From Tubulanus polymorphus (lineage: Eukaryota > Nemertea > Palaeonemertea > Tubulaniformes > Tubulanidae): a stretch of DNA of 64,000 nt. The stretch covers positions 10,827,001-10,891,000 of the forward strand of contig NC_134028.1 of the NCBI RefSeq assembly GCF_964204645.1, written 5' to 3'. The notes beneath the pieces are model-generated. The model was not told where the DNA came from, did no database searches, and was given only the letters and a program-made list of their open reading frames with translations. Position 1 is the stretch's first letter; each line of letters begins with the position of its first letter. This document shows, piece after piece, positions 1 to 13,681 of this stretch. A program made the position numbers and the translations under genes.

Positions 1-760
1 GGAATAGTTTGGATAAATCCTAACTTTAAATAGTCTGATGAACTTAACTTGAAATAGTTTGAATGATCCTAACGTGAAATATTTTGGGTAAATCCTAACT
101 TGAAATAGAACGAATTGTAACTTGAAATAGTTTGATTTAAAACAAAAATTAATTCAAACTTTGAGAATAAATTCTAACTTCAAATAGTTTGAATAAATCC
201 TAACTTGGAATAGTCTGAATAAATCCCGACTTAGAATGGTCTAAATAAATTCTTACTTCAAATATTTTAAATAAATCCTAACTTGGAATGGTCTAAATAA
301 ATCCTAATTTTAAATAATTTGAATCAAAACTAAGTTAATTCAAACTGTGATAATGATCTTTGAATTAAAACAAAATTAATTCAAACTTATTGATCCTAAC
401 TTGAAATAGTTAAAATAAATCCTAACTTGAAATTGTCTGAACAAATTCTAACTTTAAATACACTGTAGTCTGAACAAATCCTGACTTTGGAGTTTGAATT
501 TAAACAAAAATAATTCAAACTGAAAATAAATCCTAATTTGAAATAGTCTGAATAAAACTTGATATAGTTTGAATCAAAACTAAATTAATTCAAATTTGAG
601 AATAAATCCAAACTTGAAATAGTGAGCGAAAAGATCCTAACTTGAAATAGTCTGAATTAAAGCAAAATAATTTCAAACTTTGATAATGATCCTAACTTGA
701 AATTGAAAAAAACCGAAATTATAAGTCAAGAATCAAACTTTGACTTTAAATAAGTTGAAA
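1..760. repeat. Degenerate minisatellite, about 26-bp unit
   Basis: The stretch consists of loosely repeated AT-rich units built on the words AATCCTAACTTGAAATAGT and TTTGAATAAA. Unit length wobbles around 20-30 bp and copies differ by many substitutions, so this is an old array. It runs to the left edge of the window, so its full size is unknown. No coding frame is seen. Confidence 0.75.
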
Positions 761-3184
761 GTGTCTAAAAAGTAACTAATAAGACCTAACTCTGAGCGCT
801 ATCTTAAAGAAGTGAAAACCTAACCGATAAGCGTTGAATTGTATCTGTAAGAACGCTGAGCCAAATATTTCGATATCGTCAGAAAAAGTATTAAATATTT
901 AATGGTTTACGCGACCCTAACCTAACCTAAATTTACAGCAGCTGGATCGGTGGATACTCCTCACCAAACTGCCCTAAGGCACCCTCCTAAATGTACTAAC
1001 TGAGGGGTACAGAGCGAAGTGCAATGCCCGTGCCTTAGAAACCTAAACTAGTGTTTTTTTAATGCGTTGTTTGTGTAAAGTGTACGCGTTTAAAAGTTTG
1101 GATACCAAAACACCCAAACGAAGTCTAAAAATGTGTTTTTGTCGCGAGTTCTGAATCAAAAGAATGAATGACAGGTTAAGGCAAAACGATCCCCGTATGT
1201 CTTCAAATCTCAAAATCCAGAAGAAAATCCGTTATTTTAATATATGCCGTACTGAAAAGTACCACACTATTAAAACTATTACCTAGAGCTAAAACCCTAC
1301 GCGAATATCACGATAAAACGACTGAAAAGAGGTCAAGTTATCTCTAAATCAATCGCGATTGACCGTAGCTTTGCCGACTCAGTCAACCTCCAACGCGCTA
1401 ATGAGGATTCCTGGAAAATTACCCGACCTATATTGTCTTAAAAGTTCACCCAGGGTGAATTAGTAGTTTCTTTCTAAAACTTCTCATGACCGCTTTTTGG
1501 ATGAAATTAGCATTAAAACATTCCAATGATCGACTTGAACCACTATGTGCCTCCCATCAATAGTTTAACTCGATAAATTTAATGCATAAGTTGGTCAAAA
1601 TAAAAAGTTTGAAAAAAAACAAGCCTGCCTCCCCTCCCTTAAAAAATGCGCTTTTTTTAACCTAACCGGTTCACAGAATATGCCAAGTCAAATGTCACTC
1701 CGCATTAAGAATTAATGCGGAAAAACGACCTTATTTCCAGTTAAATAAATTCAGTAATCGTATTATATTTCCACCTCAGATGCATTATGAATTAGTATTG
1801 TTGAACCAGAAACCGTTAAAAGTTGCTGCACTGCGTATTTGAATGACTCATCGATTTTCTCTGCATCGCGTGATCATTCATTGCGCGAGAAGCCGCCATG
1901 ATGAATGCGCGTTTCAATCGTCGGCTAGGACATGCACTTTTCAGGCAGCTCTCACTCAGCCCCGACACAATATAAATTCAAGCGGTTTTCCCGATTCAAA
2001 ACTTAAGAACCTAAAGGATATGATTCCTGGTGCGAGATCGCTTATTCCGGATGAAAAAGTATATAATTTTGCATGCAAACATGAGGTAAATTTTTAAATT
2101 GAATTTTCATCTACTATTGGCGGATTTATACAGTGAAAAACCCCACCAGGTCAGGAAGAAGGTTCTGATTGGCTAATCTATAGAGGTCATTAAGTGTTCA
2201 CATGATTCTAGTGGTTTTATGAATGAATTTACTACGAGTCCTCTCCCGCGCGTAGCGTGGCTCACGCGTCACACTTTTCTTAGTCAATAATGGTCGTCAC
2301 AATCGATAGTGGCGCCCCGCGCGGATATGAACATACCTACCCTCGATCATCAAAATCGGTGAAGGATTTCGCGTCGAACTCAACGTTTGAAATTTCGAAA
2401 TCGACGAAAACCGGCGTCATAGCATTTTCGGTCCAGGCGATTTCGGTCCGAATTTTGCGTTCAAAGACATATTTTTCACGAACTGTTCATTGAAAGTTAA
2501 CGGGACTAGTTTCGTTAGAAGCAGGAAGCTATTTTAGCTTTCATATCATGTCTGGATTATCAAAATCGGATGAGAAATAACGAAAAAGTAAGCGACTGAG
2601 GTTGAGTAGTTTGTGAGCGTCGTTAGCCCCCTTGTTATTTTATATACACTATATACATTGGATTAACAGATTATCGTTTTTACATTACCTACAACTCTGA
2701 TACGAGCCCCTGTGCGTGCCTACGACGAATAGCCACTTTTATCAATTCTTACTTACCACACATATTGAATTTTTAAACGGTATCGCGATCGCACTCTATC
2801 CCAATATTGTTGTCAATATTTGGTAATGAATGATGAATAGGCACTATTAATCTCAATCAACACTACACAACACAACACAACAAGCAAATTCAAGTCCTGC
2901 CACGTCCCCAGTCAAAGAAAAAATAATTCAAATCAATTTATTGAGTGACAGGAATATCAATTCAAAGAAAAATACTTTATTGACAATATTAACCGGAAAT
3001 TCAAATTCATTTATTTTTTTACGTGATATTTACAAGTCCATGATATATAAATTTGGCGATATTTAAGTATCAAAATTTGGCTATTTAGCACAAAGTATTA
3101 TTTTGTATTTTCATTTTGAAGTTTACAGTGGAGGAAAATGAGTTTCGTTGCCCAGTAGAGCATATGCGATTATTTCTGAACAAT
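761..3184. other. Gene-free stretch
   Basis: No convincing coding frame, RNA gene or repeat family was recognised here. Short open frames near 1.85 kb and 2.3 kb lack domain-like composition and splice context. A few CCTAACC words near 913 are too short to call telomeric. Mixed host-type composition. Confidence 0.5.
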
Positions 3185-3689
3185 CATTATGAGTTTTCCG
3201 GTTTGCTCGGCTACCCGTACTGGCGGGGTAGTCTAGATAGGCAAATGAAAGCTCCGGTTTGCTGAACTACCCCTCTTTGCGGGGATGCGGTATGATGTTT
3301 GATCTGACAGTTTCAAGTGGTTAATGGGTGTTTCAAGTGCTTACAACGATGCTTATTACTTAATGTGGTACATGGTGGTTTAAAAAAAGATTTCATAATG
3401 ATACGCTCAAAGTATAGGCCTACCGCGTGGGCTTCGTAGAAAGACCACTGCCTGTGGCCTTCCCAAATTTTAATTGTTCTGTCCGATTTGGTTTCGTCCA
3501 ATTGAAAGACTGCCTTTTCCAGTTAGGGCATTTTTGGATCACATCACTCAGGAAATGACTTACGCTTTTGGGCCCTTTCGTCGGTCCCACGTGTTTCATT
3601 TGAGCTATAGACCACATGGTGACACCATGATGGTCAGAAACTGACCAATTGAGATATTCCCGAGTCTGAACACCTGACTGCGAATTTCG

Positions 3690-4135
3690 GAAATTTATCA
3701 AGTCATGTTTGTTTTCAAACTACCGAGGTATCATCATTGCAAATTCATAAATTGACCATCACTGACCACCACTGACCAATTCAAACTTCTCGAATATGAG
3801 TTCGATATACCGCGTTATGGTGTCAAACTAGAAAGGATTCGCCATAGATATTGAGAATTCATAAATTTACCATCACTGACCACCACTGACCAATTCAAAC
3901 TTCTCGAATATGAGAACGATATACTGCGTTATGGTGTCAAACTAGAAAGGATTCGCCATTGAAAATTCATGAATTGACCATCACTGACCACCACTGACCA
4001 ATTGAAACCTCTCGAATGTAAGAAAGATATACCGGTACCGCATTTGGTGTGAAACTAGAAAGCATTTTCCCCATTAGAATTCATAAATTGACCACCATCA
4101 CTGACCACCACTGCCCAAGTGAAACTTCTCGAATA
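3690..4135. repeat. Left subterminal minisatellite (TGACCA-rich, about 100 bp unit)
   Basis: Roughly four tandem units, each containing GACCATCACTGACCACC and ending in a segment with AACTAGAAAGGATTCGCC. Equivalent arrays are at 10845-11440 (about six units, 98-108 bp apart) and, inverted, at 18480-18760. The repeated TGACCA words are candidate protein-binding sites of a transposition complex, by analogy with subterminal motifs of other DNA transposons; this is inference. Confidence 0.7.
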
Positions 4136-5891
4136 TCGTCGAATTCGAAATTGGTTGTCGTCGTATTGTTATTTCTAGAGACCAGCAGTATGTTTTGCTA
4201 CTGTTTCTGAATGGCGTTGACATGATGGAAATATATTACTCCTAAATAGGTTACACATCTGGATCACAGCACCTCACTTGCCGCAGTGCGTAATTTTGAC
4301 TGCATAGTAATGCTAATACATAAACTTTTTTACTACTTGACTCAAAGCTTGACGCGAATCATCTGAACAGTACTGCGTTTGAAAACGAATAGAAAATGTT
4401 TGCGAGAAGCACCTGCAAATAAGTTATGATAAGATTTAATCTATGGTTAATCGATGCTTAAAAAAACAATTAAATCACAGGCAAGATGACTAACAACCGT
4501 CTTTCAACCAATCAGCGCGATGCCAATTAATTAAATCATTAAACGCATTAGGCTCCTAATATTTGTAATCATTTGTCGTTCTTTAAACTTGGCCACTTTT
4601 GTTTCAGAAAACCGCGTACTATAGTGGTCACCAAGGCATTAAAAAAGTTTTGAAAATTCGATGGTAACGATTTGTCCGTCAAAAAACTGTTTCGTTAATA
4701 TTTCAAGTTTTTTTTTAAACTCTTGTACAGAATTCACTATATGAAAAGTGTTCATAGGAATTGAAATTCGGTGTGATATCAGTCACCTGTTACCCCTTTT
4801 TCATTGTCAGTTCTTTATTGCACTATCATGCGCTCTTCTAAAATAGAAAAGAACACGTGTGTTTCGTTATAAACAAGGTTAAATTCCAAACGCACATGAA
4901 ATATCACACAATATACACATCTAGCATTTTCTCTAACTAGGCCCTTTCCAAATGGCAATTGTTTAGTTTTTTAACGGCCGACATTCAGAAGCACCTAAAA
5001 ACCAGTGGTAGCGCTTGAGATTTTCAGTGTAGGTCACATCTCACATCGACTCGGCTCGCAGTCGGTTCGTTTAATGGGAACACATCTGGTTGACACTAGT
5101 TTCACAGTTGACGAAATCAGAAAACTTTTTTTCAAATGCCTTTGATAACATCTTAAACATAGTATTCTTCTTAATTACATTTCGTTGATTCCATAGATAT
5201 GTTTTTATGAAAATTGCTCCAGTTATAACGGATTCAAACATACATGTGAAATCATTATTTTCAAAATATTCAATTTTCTCCGCTTTTGAAGAAATTCTGA
5301 CACAATATCATCTCCACTCGACACATGATTTTACTTCGGCGCCTTTAAGGGAGTGTCCCTTAAAGTTGAGTTCTTACTTAGTCAAACAAGGAGATATGCC
5401 TGATTCCTTTTTAAAATTTAGATTTCGACAGATATCATCAATTTACTAGAAAGGGACAGCAGCGTTCGGTCATCCACGAAAAATACCTAAAATGCAGTCC
5501 TAGGGTTATGGAAAAACAGGACACGAAACATACAGAAAAATCCTTTGTTTGGTTGACTGAAATTATTATTGAACTCTTAAATAGCGACATTCAGAGAAAC
5601 AAAAACATAAGAATATAATCTCGCCCACCCGTTAAAAAACATAACGTAATGATATGAGGCCATGTGTCATCTTTAATTGAAATCACATTATATTCATTCT
5701 CATGCGAGGACGGGTCTCCAAATTCATAGGATAAGGAGAATAATGGTTTGAATGATGAATACAACTGATAAAGCGCCAATTTCACTGATTCTTATATAAA
5801 TGCTCAAAGGCGCTTTACAGTAATCGAGTAAACAGGGCGTTTTTAGGAGTCTTTTGAATTTGAATTCAAATCGGGTGTTCATGACGACTAT

Positions 5892-6644
5892 AGGCGCTTT
5901 AAAGCCGCGGACACACTGGGTGATTTCGTCGGCGACGAAATCGGCAAACAGCGCCGCTTATTTTGAAACGACCAGCTGCTAGCGCCACCTTTAATAAATC
6001 AAAGAGCCGTGATTGGCTGGTTAATACGGCGCTCGAGGCGACTGATCGCCGTACCCGGACACACTGGGCGATTCTGTCGCCGGCGACGAAATCGCCGGCG
6101 ACAGAATCCAACATGTTGGATTCGGGCGATTTCGTCGGCCGACTAAATCGCCGAAGGCGATTGCCCGGACACACTGGGCGATTTTACCGGCGATTTCGTC
6201 GGGCGACGAAATCGGGCGACCAAATCGCCCAGTGTGTCCGGGCCATTACGAAACTGAATCTTTGTAAATCGATTTAAGTTTCACGTTTACGGCACGCGGT
6301 TTAGTGAATCCGATTTGGTAAATCAACTCGTTTATGGACGCGGTTTAGTAAATTGATTTATTAAATCGACTAACTTGCTCGGCGAGCAAGTTAGTGGCGA
6401 TTTAGTCAGTGAAATCCAACATGGCGTCCTCTTCGACCGCGGGCTAAAGACATCTATTGCAGACCATCATCTATCAATAATTCGGTCACCATTGACGCCC
6501 ATTTTCTTTCGAATCGCGACCTATAGATTAATAAATTGATTCGACTCATTTACGAAAAACGATTCGATTTACTAATCCTTACGTTTTCCAACATCGAATC
6601 GGATTTAGCTAAACCGAATCAGATTCAATTTCGTAAAAGCGCCT
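5892..6644. mobile_element. Nested 753-bp MITE with AGGCGCTTT ends and TAT target duplication
   Basis: The element begins AGGCGCTTT and ends AAAGCGCCT, flanked on both sides by TAT. The related inverted copy at about 16.29 kb has the uninterrupted flanks with a single TAT, which is a direct empty-site comparison. Inside are GC-rich palindromic blocks of the type GGCGATTTCGTCG. One sub-block (about 6161-6242) is bounded by CCGGACACACTGGGCGAT and its inverse. No open frame of note. A 3-bp target duplication fits a PIF/Harbinger-type MITE, but the family is not certain. Confidence 0.7.
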
Positions 6645-8989
6645 TATAATTGAGCATTCTATAGAGCTGGAGCAAGAAACGTGTGGGATCGTCCGCCAAG
6701 GTATCGCTAAGGAGTCAGTCCGTGGTGGCTTTTGAAAGCGACGACCGCATATGAATGCATTGATTGAATGACATCTCAAAAGTCAGATTATATAAAATTA
6801 AACATGATATACGGATAGGTTCTTCAAATTAGGCCTATACTGGTAAAAATGAAATGACCCAATATGTGATATAAATGTTCAATCAAAAAGTAGAAAGTGA
6901 ATCCGTAATTCAGTATGGTAGGCCTATTGTTACAACAGCAAACACTCAAATTCAATCCTTTGTTGAATTGGAAGCCAGTGTAGATGAGCAAGTATCGTGG
7001 TCCCTGATTTTTGTTATCGTAATAATTCAAGCCACGTGATTTTGAACTGTTCAACAAGTTGGAGTTTGTGTAAAGATGAATGTGTTTGAAATGGAGTGGA
7101 CTTCAGATATTACTGTTTGCATGCCTATGTCTATTACTTAATCTTTTTACTAATCATAGAAAATTGTGGTAAAATATTTGACTCGACGGTTGGTTTTAGA
7201 TTGTATCTCTCCAAGCCAGAGGTAATCACGGATATCGGACTACAAAAAAATTCCTTGTGTAAAGCTCAACTTTGTAAATTCCTGGAAAAGCTCGCCTCGG
7301 ATATTTCAATAATGATTAAACATTAATTTTCCCAACGAAACACCTAAACAACCAATGTACGCTTGCTTTAAGTTTACCAATGCACTATCGTTGCTTTTTC
7401 TAGCTATTTGTACTGTTTGCCGTAAAAAGATTGCATCCTCTATTACAGGATTTAAGGATACAACTCTAAAACCAGTTAGTTTAAATTAAACATTATACAA
7501 TATGATACATGACCAAATACACTGTTAATATGAAAAAGATCCAATATGTACACATTTCAAATCTCAAACCAAGTTTTATCATTAGAAAATAACGACACAA
7601 CGTTCGATCGTTCACTAGAGATCATCTTTTTGAATTTGTACACAGTGAATTTTCGTATCGTATTATGGTATTATCAATTCTCCGCATTTGAGTGTGACTA
7701 TTCTACGAATACAAAGTTTTTTTTAGCAATGAAGTTTTAATTGTCATTTTAAATGTTAACTATCCACTGGTATGTAAACTTACTAACTTTTGGCAACTGA
7801 CCTCAAATCGTGGAATGGGCTCAGGTAGCCTGCTGATCCACTCTTTATTAATACTACTAAAGAAATATTCAGTATAAGAAGTAAAAAGTATATTAAAGTA
7901 CCATTTATCTTTATATCGCAATAATTTGTGTACGTATGATTGAAAAACGATATTCTATGGAGTCTCGTGTTACGTACTTATGATTATTGTGTATAAGATC
8001 AATAATTAGCAACCTTCCACGGATACGAAGCGGCCTAAGTTTACATCCTACCATAATTTTCTCTAAACTCTCAGCATTATATCAAGATCGGTCTTAGAAA
8101 ATATATGAAGGACGTGTTCACAGGTTAACGAGGCCAAAAATCTTCCTCAAAATTTCAAATTTTTACGAGCATGCTTTTGGTGCAGAAATAATGGATGTCC
8201 ACAAATTGCAAATTGTGTTTTCAAAGTAAACGATCCGAGTGTGGAATTGTTTCGAATTCAGGGTTCTCCCATTTACTCTCCGGTATTTTACAATGTTTCA
8301 ATAAGATACGTAAGTCGCACTTTTGTTGTGATACAGCTTTCTCTATTGGTCAGCGTTGTGATCACTTAAAATTACCCATAAGTTTGAATTCTCACTGAAC
8401 TACTACATCCCTTATAACGAATATATATTTCATATGAGGCGATTAACTTTGATGATCTGCGGTCAGTGGACAGCAGTTACGAAACATTCAAAACTACTAC
8501 ATTATCTTCCATCTATTCATTATTCATATATATGATATGATATGATATAATATCTCCTTTAGTGTTCAGTTTAAACGTCTTGAACGCAAAAGTTTGACAA
8601 GTTTCGCATAATGGTACCGATACGCACGTTCACGCGAGTGAAATGTGCACGTTACAGGCTCAAATGCGCACGTTACAATTACAAATCGAAACGTTGTTCG
8701 TTCAAAACCCGATGTGAAAATCTTTTGCATTTAGTGGGAAATTTCAAAGTTAGCTCGCTTCCTACAATAAAAATTGGACAAGACTTTTAAAACGACACAT
8801 TTAATAAGAGTAGTACTGACGAAGGATTCAGGCAATACCCCGTGTTATTTCTAAAAACATTTAACCGGTAATTAGACAGTACTGGTGTAGCTTGTACAGG
8901 TATAAGAGTTGTTATATTTACGTTCAGACCGAATGAAATTATTTGATACGAGACACGACTAAGTTGTGTCCGAAACAGATAAATATAGC

Positions 8990-9490
8990 TATGTGGTCAG
9001 TATTGGTCAAGATTTGGTCACTTGAATAGTTGTTAGATGAAAGCCCACACCATTTCTAATTATTTGACACCAAACACGACTGTGTTGCTTCTAGAATAAA
9101 CAAATTACTTTAAGGTCAGTATTGGTAAAATATTGGTCAGTTCAATAGTTGTTAGATCATAGCCCGCACCGTATCTAGTAGCTCGACGCCCAAACACGAT
9201 TTTATTGCTTTACTAAACATATAAATTACATATGGTGGGTTCTAGTTAGTGGTAACTGGTCAGTACTGGTCAAGCATTGGTCAGTTAAACAATTTTTAGT
9301 TTAATGTCCACATTATATCTAGTTATTTGACACCAAATAACTTAATTGTTTGCAAAACAGATAATTTACTATATAGCCAGTACTGGTCATGCATTGGTCA
9401 GTTGATAGACCAAGGTCCACGCCACGAGTTATTTGATACTAAACATTATTGTGTCGTTTCGGAAAATTTATCTGTTGGGCAATTTGTGGT
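8990..9490. repeat. Right subterminal minisatellite (TGGTCA-rich, about 118 bp unit)
   Basis: About four tandem units, each containing GTCAGTATTGGTCAA or a close variant followed by a segment with TTATTTGACACCAAACACGA. The core word is the inverse of the TGACCA word at the element's left end, so the two ends present the same motif pointing inward. The corresponding region of the inverted copy is at about 13870-14080. Confidence 0.65.
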
Positions 9491-9859
9491 CAGCCCTGGT
9501 TCGTTTGTTCTTATTTTGCGGGCATTTTATCTCGAACCACCGAAAGACTGAATTACTAATTAATTCAACAGATCATTAATTAATGGAAATGAAGATCAGT
9601 GTTAACTAAGTCCTTAGTCTGAATAAAATGTATGTGGTATTATATGGGTGCTATGGTGCTGTACACCGAACTGTAACTTTTTATTTTCACTACTACCGTA
9701 ATTGACTATGATGTTTTCAAGTGGTCTTAAGTACCGCTAATAGCCGAAAGTCGTTGATTTATGTGAAATTTACACACAGCGCCACCCGTTGATAGTGAAA
9801 CTAACCCGAGCAATACGGGTGTTAAATAGATACGCTAGCAAACCGGCATTCTCATAATG

Positions 9860-10183
9860 TGACAAAGCTGACAATCGGAAAGACAGCTATCAAAATACAT
9901 GGTCATCTGTTCACGAATGAGGGCGTCAAGGCAGACCAGTCGAAGATATGTAAGATGCCTGCACCCACAATATCAAAGGTATCAAACAGTTGTGGGGTAT
10001 GGTGCAGGGCTCGCTTTCTGCCGAACCTGGCAAGTGACCTCGAACCCATTCGTGCACTGACCAGAAATGATCCCCAATGAAATTGGTCGGTCGAGTGTGA
10101 AGCTGCGTTCGAAAAAGTCAAGCAAAGCCTGACGACCACAACTGTATTGGCGTACTTCGACCCAGCTAAACCGGTGTACTGGA
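9860..10183 (+). pseudogene. Gypsy-type retrotransposon fragment: end of reverse transcriptase / connection
   Basis: In shifting frames the translation contains the RT thumb-type phrase GHLFTNEGVKADQSKI, then a KQLWGM-like stretch, and later a DPAKPV-like segment that normally leads into the RNase H domain. At least two frameshifts or stops are present. The reading is cut at 10183 by the composite element and resumes at 19277 with RNase H sequence. Both pieces therefore come from one Ty3/gypsy pol gene that was split by a 9.1-kb insertion. Confidence 0.75.
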
Positions 10184-10333
10184 CATTATGAGAATGCCGG
10201 TTTGCTAGCGTATCTATTTAACACCCGTATTGCTCGGGTTAGTTTTACTATCAACGGGTGGCGCTGTATGTAAATTTCACATAAATCAACGACTTTCGGC
10301 TATTAGCGGTACTTAAGACACTTGAAAACATCA

Positions 10334-13300
10334 CATTATGAGTTTTCCGGTTTGCTCGGCTAGGCAAATGAAAGCTCCGGTTTGCTGAACTACCCCTCTT
10401 TGCGGGGATGCGGTATGATGTTTGATCTGGCAGTTTCAAGTGGTTAATGGCTGTTTCAAGTGCTTACAACGATGCTTATTTCTTCGTTGTACATGGTGGT
10501 TTAAAAAAAGATTTCATAATGATACGCTCACCGCGTGGGCTTCGTAGAAACACCACTACCTGTGACCTTCCCAAATTTTAAGTGTCCTGTCCGATTTGGT
10601 TTCATCCAATTGAGAGACTGCCTTTTCCAGTTAGGGCATTTTTGGATCACGTCACTCCAGGAAATGACTTAACGCTTTTGGGCCCCTTCGTCCGTTCCAC
10701 ATGTTTCATTTGAGCTATAGACCACAATGGTGACACCATGATGGTCAGTAACTGACCAATTGAGATGTCCTCGAGTCTGACCACTTGACTTCGAATTCCG
10801 GAAATTTATCATGTAATGTTTGTTTTCAAACTACTACGGAATCGTCATTGCAAATTCATTACTGACCATCACTGACCACCAATGACCAATTCAAACTTCT
10901 CGAATATGAAAACGATATACCGCGTTATGGTGTCAAACTAGAAAGGATTCGCCATTGAAAATTAATAAATTGACCATCACTGACCACCACTGACCAATTG
11001 AAACTTCTCGAATATGAAAACGATATACCGCGTTATGGTGTCAAACTAGAAAGGATTCGCCATTGAAAATTAATAAATTGACCATCACTGACCACCACTG
11101 ACCAATTGAAACTTCTTGAAAGAACGATATACCGGTACCGCATTTGGTGTGAAACTAGATAGGATTCGCCATTAAAATTCATAAATTGACCATCACTGAC
11201 CTTCACTGACCAATTGAAATTTCTTGAAAGAACGATATACCGGTACCGCATTTGATGTGAAACTTGAAAGGATTCGCCAATGAAAATTCATAAATTGACC
11301 ATCACTGACCACCACTGACCAATTGAAACTTCTTGAAAGAACGATATACCGGTACCGCATTTGGTGCGAAACTAGAAAGGATTCGCCTTTAAAATTCATA
11401 AATTGACCATCACTGACCACCACTGACCAAGTGAAACTTCTCAAATATCGTGGTCGAATTCGAAAAAGCTTGTCGTCGTATTGCTATTTCTAGAAACCAG
11501 CAGAAAGTTTTGCTACTGTTTTTGAATGGCGTTGACATGATGGAAATTTATTACCCATAAATGGGTTACACATCTGGATCACAGCACCTCACTTGCCGCA
11601 GTGCGTTATTTTCACTGCATAGTAATGCTAATACATAAACTTTTTTACTACTTGACTCGAATCATCTGAACAGTACAGCGTTTGAAAACTCAACGAATAG
11701 AAAATGTTTGCGGGATGCGCCTACAAATAAGTTATAATAAGATTAATTAATCGATGCATGAAAAACAATTAAATCACAAGGTGACTAACACCCGTCTTTC
11801 AACCAATCTGCGCGATACCAATTAATTAAATCATTAAACGCATTGGGTTCCTAATATTTGAAATCATGTGATACAATAGTTGTTCTTTAGACTTGGCCAC
11901 TTTCATTTCAGAAAACCGCGTACTAGACCAGTGGTCACCGAGGCATTAACCATTCCTTCAAGTTTTGAAAATTCGATGGTAACGCGGATTCTTCGCCTCT
12001 AAAATCTGTTTCGTTAATAGTTTTCTTTATGTGAAAAGTGTTCATAGGAATTGAAATTTGGAGTGATATCAGTCACAGCTGTAACCCTTTTTCATTGTCA
12101 GTTCTTTTTTGGAATTCAAGTAGATTAGTGAAAATATCAATGATGAAGTTCACTTATTATATCAAGTACCGTTTTTACTGTCGCATGCGAATCGAAACAA
12201 AAAGATCTATCCAACTGCATATCTTCGGGTATAAACTGTGATATCCTTCAGTATGTTATGAATATCTTTAAAAATTTGTGTTCTAGTATAATACCCGAAG
12301 GTTTAACTATCGGACACATAAAAGATTCGCCATAATCAAAGTTTTTAAGAAAATCTTTCTTCGAGAAAGAAAGATCTTTAAAAGAACGATTGGCGTCAAA
12401 CTAATCCATAATGGACTGTTGTGAATTTATTGAATAATCCACCTGAGAAATTTAAAGATTTCGAAGCGAAATTTATTCATATAAATCAAAAATGCATGAA
12501 TAACTTGACGTTATTTGCGGGTCTCATGAAACACTTTCGTGCGCTCTTTTTAAATCTAAAATAGCATAAATACATGCGTGTTTCGTTATAAACAAGGTTA
12601 AATTCCAAACGCACATGAAATATGGAGCCTGTATCACACGATATACACATCTTGAATTTTCTCTAACTACGTAGGCCCTTTCCAAATGGGAATTGTTCAG
12701 TTTTTTAACGGCCGACATTCAGAGGCACCTAAAAAACCGGTTGTATAGCACTTGAGATTTTCAGTGTAGGGCACATCTCACATCGACTCGGCTCGCGGTC
12801 GGTGGTTTAATGGGAACACATCTGGTTGTTACTAGTTTAACAGTTGACGAATTCAGAAAACTTTTTTCAAATGTCTTTGATAACTTTTTAAACATAGTAT
12901 TCTTCTTAATTACATTTCGCTGATTCCATAGATATTTTTTCATGAAAATTGCTCCAGTTATAACGGATTTAAACATACATGTAAAATTATTATTTTCAAA
13001 ATATTCAATTTTCTCCGATTTTGAAGAAATCAACAAGTTGGAGTTTGTGTAGAGATGAATGAGTTTAAAATGGAGTGGATTTTAGATAATACAGTTTGAA
13101 TGTCTATTACTCAATCTTTTTATTGATCATAAAAAATTGTGGTAAAATATTTGACTCAAGGGTTGGTTTTAGATTGTATCTCTCCACGCCAGAGGTAATC
13201 ACGGATATTGGACTACACAAAATTCCTTGTGTACAGCTCAACTTTTTAAATCCCTGGAAAAGCTCGCCACGGATATCAGTAATTTTCCCACAAATTCCCC

Positions 13301-13680
13301 CCTTCGAAAAACCTAAACAACCAATGTGCGCTTGCTCTAAGTTTGCCATCGCACTATTGTTACCTTTTCTAGCTATTTGCACTAGCTGTTTGTAGCAAAT
13401 AGATTGCATCCTCTATTACAGGAGTAAAGGATACAGCTCTGGGACCCGTTTCTCAAAAGATAGTTTAAATTAACCATCATCCAATATGATACATGACTAA
13501 ATACACTGAAAAAGATCAACTATGTACACATTTCAAATTTCAAACCAAGTTTTATCATTAGAAAATTACGACACAATGTTCGATCTCTCACTAGAGATAA
13601 TCTTTTTGAATTTGTACACTGACTTTTCGTCTCGTATTATCGTATTTTCAATTCTCTGCTTTTGAGTCAACAAGTACAAA
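10334..13680 (+). repeat. Forward half-copy (B) of the CATTATGAG element
   Basis: Colinear with 3185-7700 of copy A, beginning CATTATGAGTTTTCCGG. The stretch around 13028 joins sequence corresponding to A near 5.3 kb directly to A near 7.04 kb, an internal deletion of about 1-1.7 kb relative to the other copies. It breaks off at about 13680, where the inverted copy C begins. Confidence 0.7.
10845..11440. repeat. Minisatellite of copy B, about six units
   Basis: Six tandem units of 98-108 bp with the core ACTGACCACCACTGACCAA. The later units carry a short deletion (CTTGAAAGAACGATATACC in place of the longer CTCGAATATGAAAACG spacer), so two unit subtypes are present. Open frames read through these units are repeat artefacts, not genes. 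Confidence 0.75.
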
Positions 13681-13681
13681 G

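Larger units (their letters stand above)
3185..9859 (+). mobile_element. Complete copy (A) of a large non-coding DNA element with CATTATGAG termini
   Basis: The left end reads CATTATGAG followed by TTTTCCGGTTTGCT, and the right end is its imperfect inverse, AGCAAACCGG then CATTCTCATAATG. This gives terminal inverted repeats of about 23 bp around a 6.7-kb body. Both subterminal regions carry tandem repeats built on TGACCA (left) or TGGTCA (right), so the element is symmetric at that scale too. No transposase-like frame is visible, so the copy looks non-autonomous. Two partial or inverted relatives lie at 10184-19276, which defines the ends by comparison. A nested 753-bp MITE sits at 5892-6644. 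Superfamily not assigned; no clear target duplication was found. Confidence 0.65.

Noticed and set aside
913-935. CCCTAACCTAACCTAAA as telomeric repeat
   Set aside because: Only two or three imperfect units within ordinary sequence; compatible with chance next to the TAAC-rich minisatellite.
3690-4135. CRISPR-like array (regular repeats with spacers)
   Set aside because: Spacers are themselves repeated, and the sequence is a eukaryotic minisatellite within a transposon.
5899-6277. Overlapping open frames of 91 and 104 codons
   Set aside because: They fall in the GC-rich palindromic core of a MITE and mirror each other on both strands.
7096-7326. Small frames shared by the element copies (for example near 7.1, 13.1 and 15.7 kb)
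   Set aside because: Shared because the DNA is duplicated. The copies differ by indels that break the frames, and no conserved protein is maintained.
10845-11440. Open frames of 72-83 codons with repeated RYIVLSR-like phrases
   Set aside because: They are translations of the TGACCA minisatellite; the repetition reflects DNA repeats, not a protein family.
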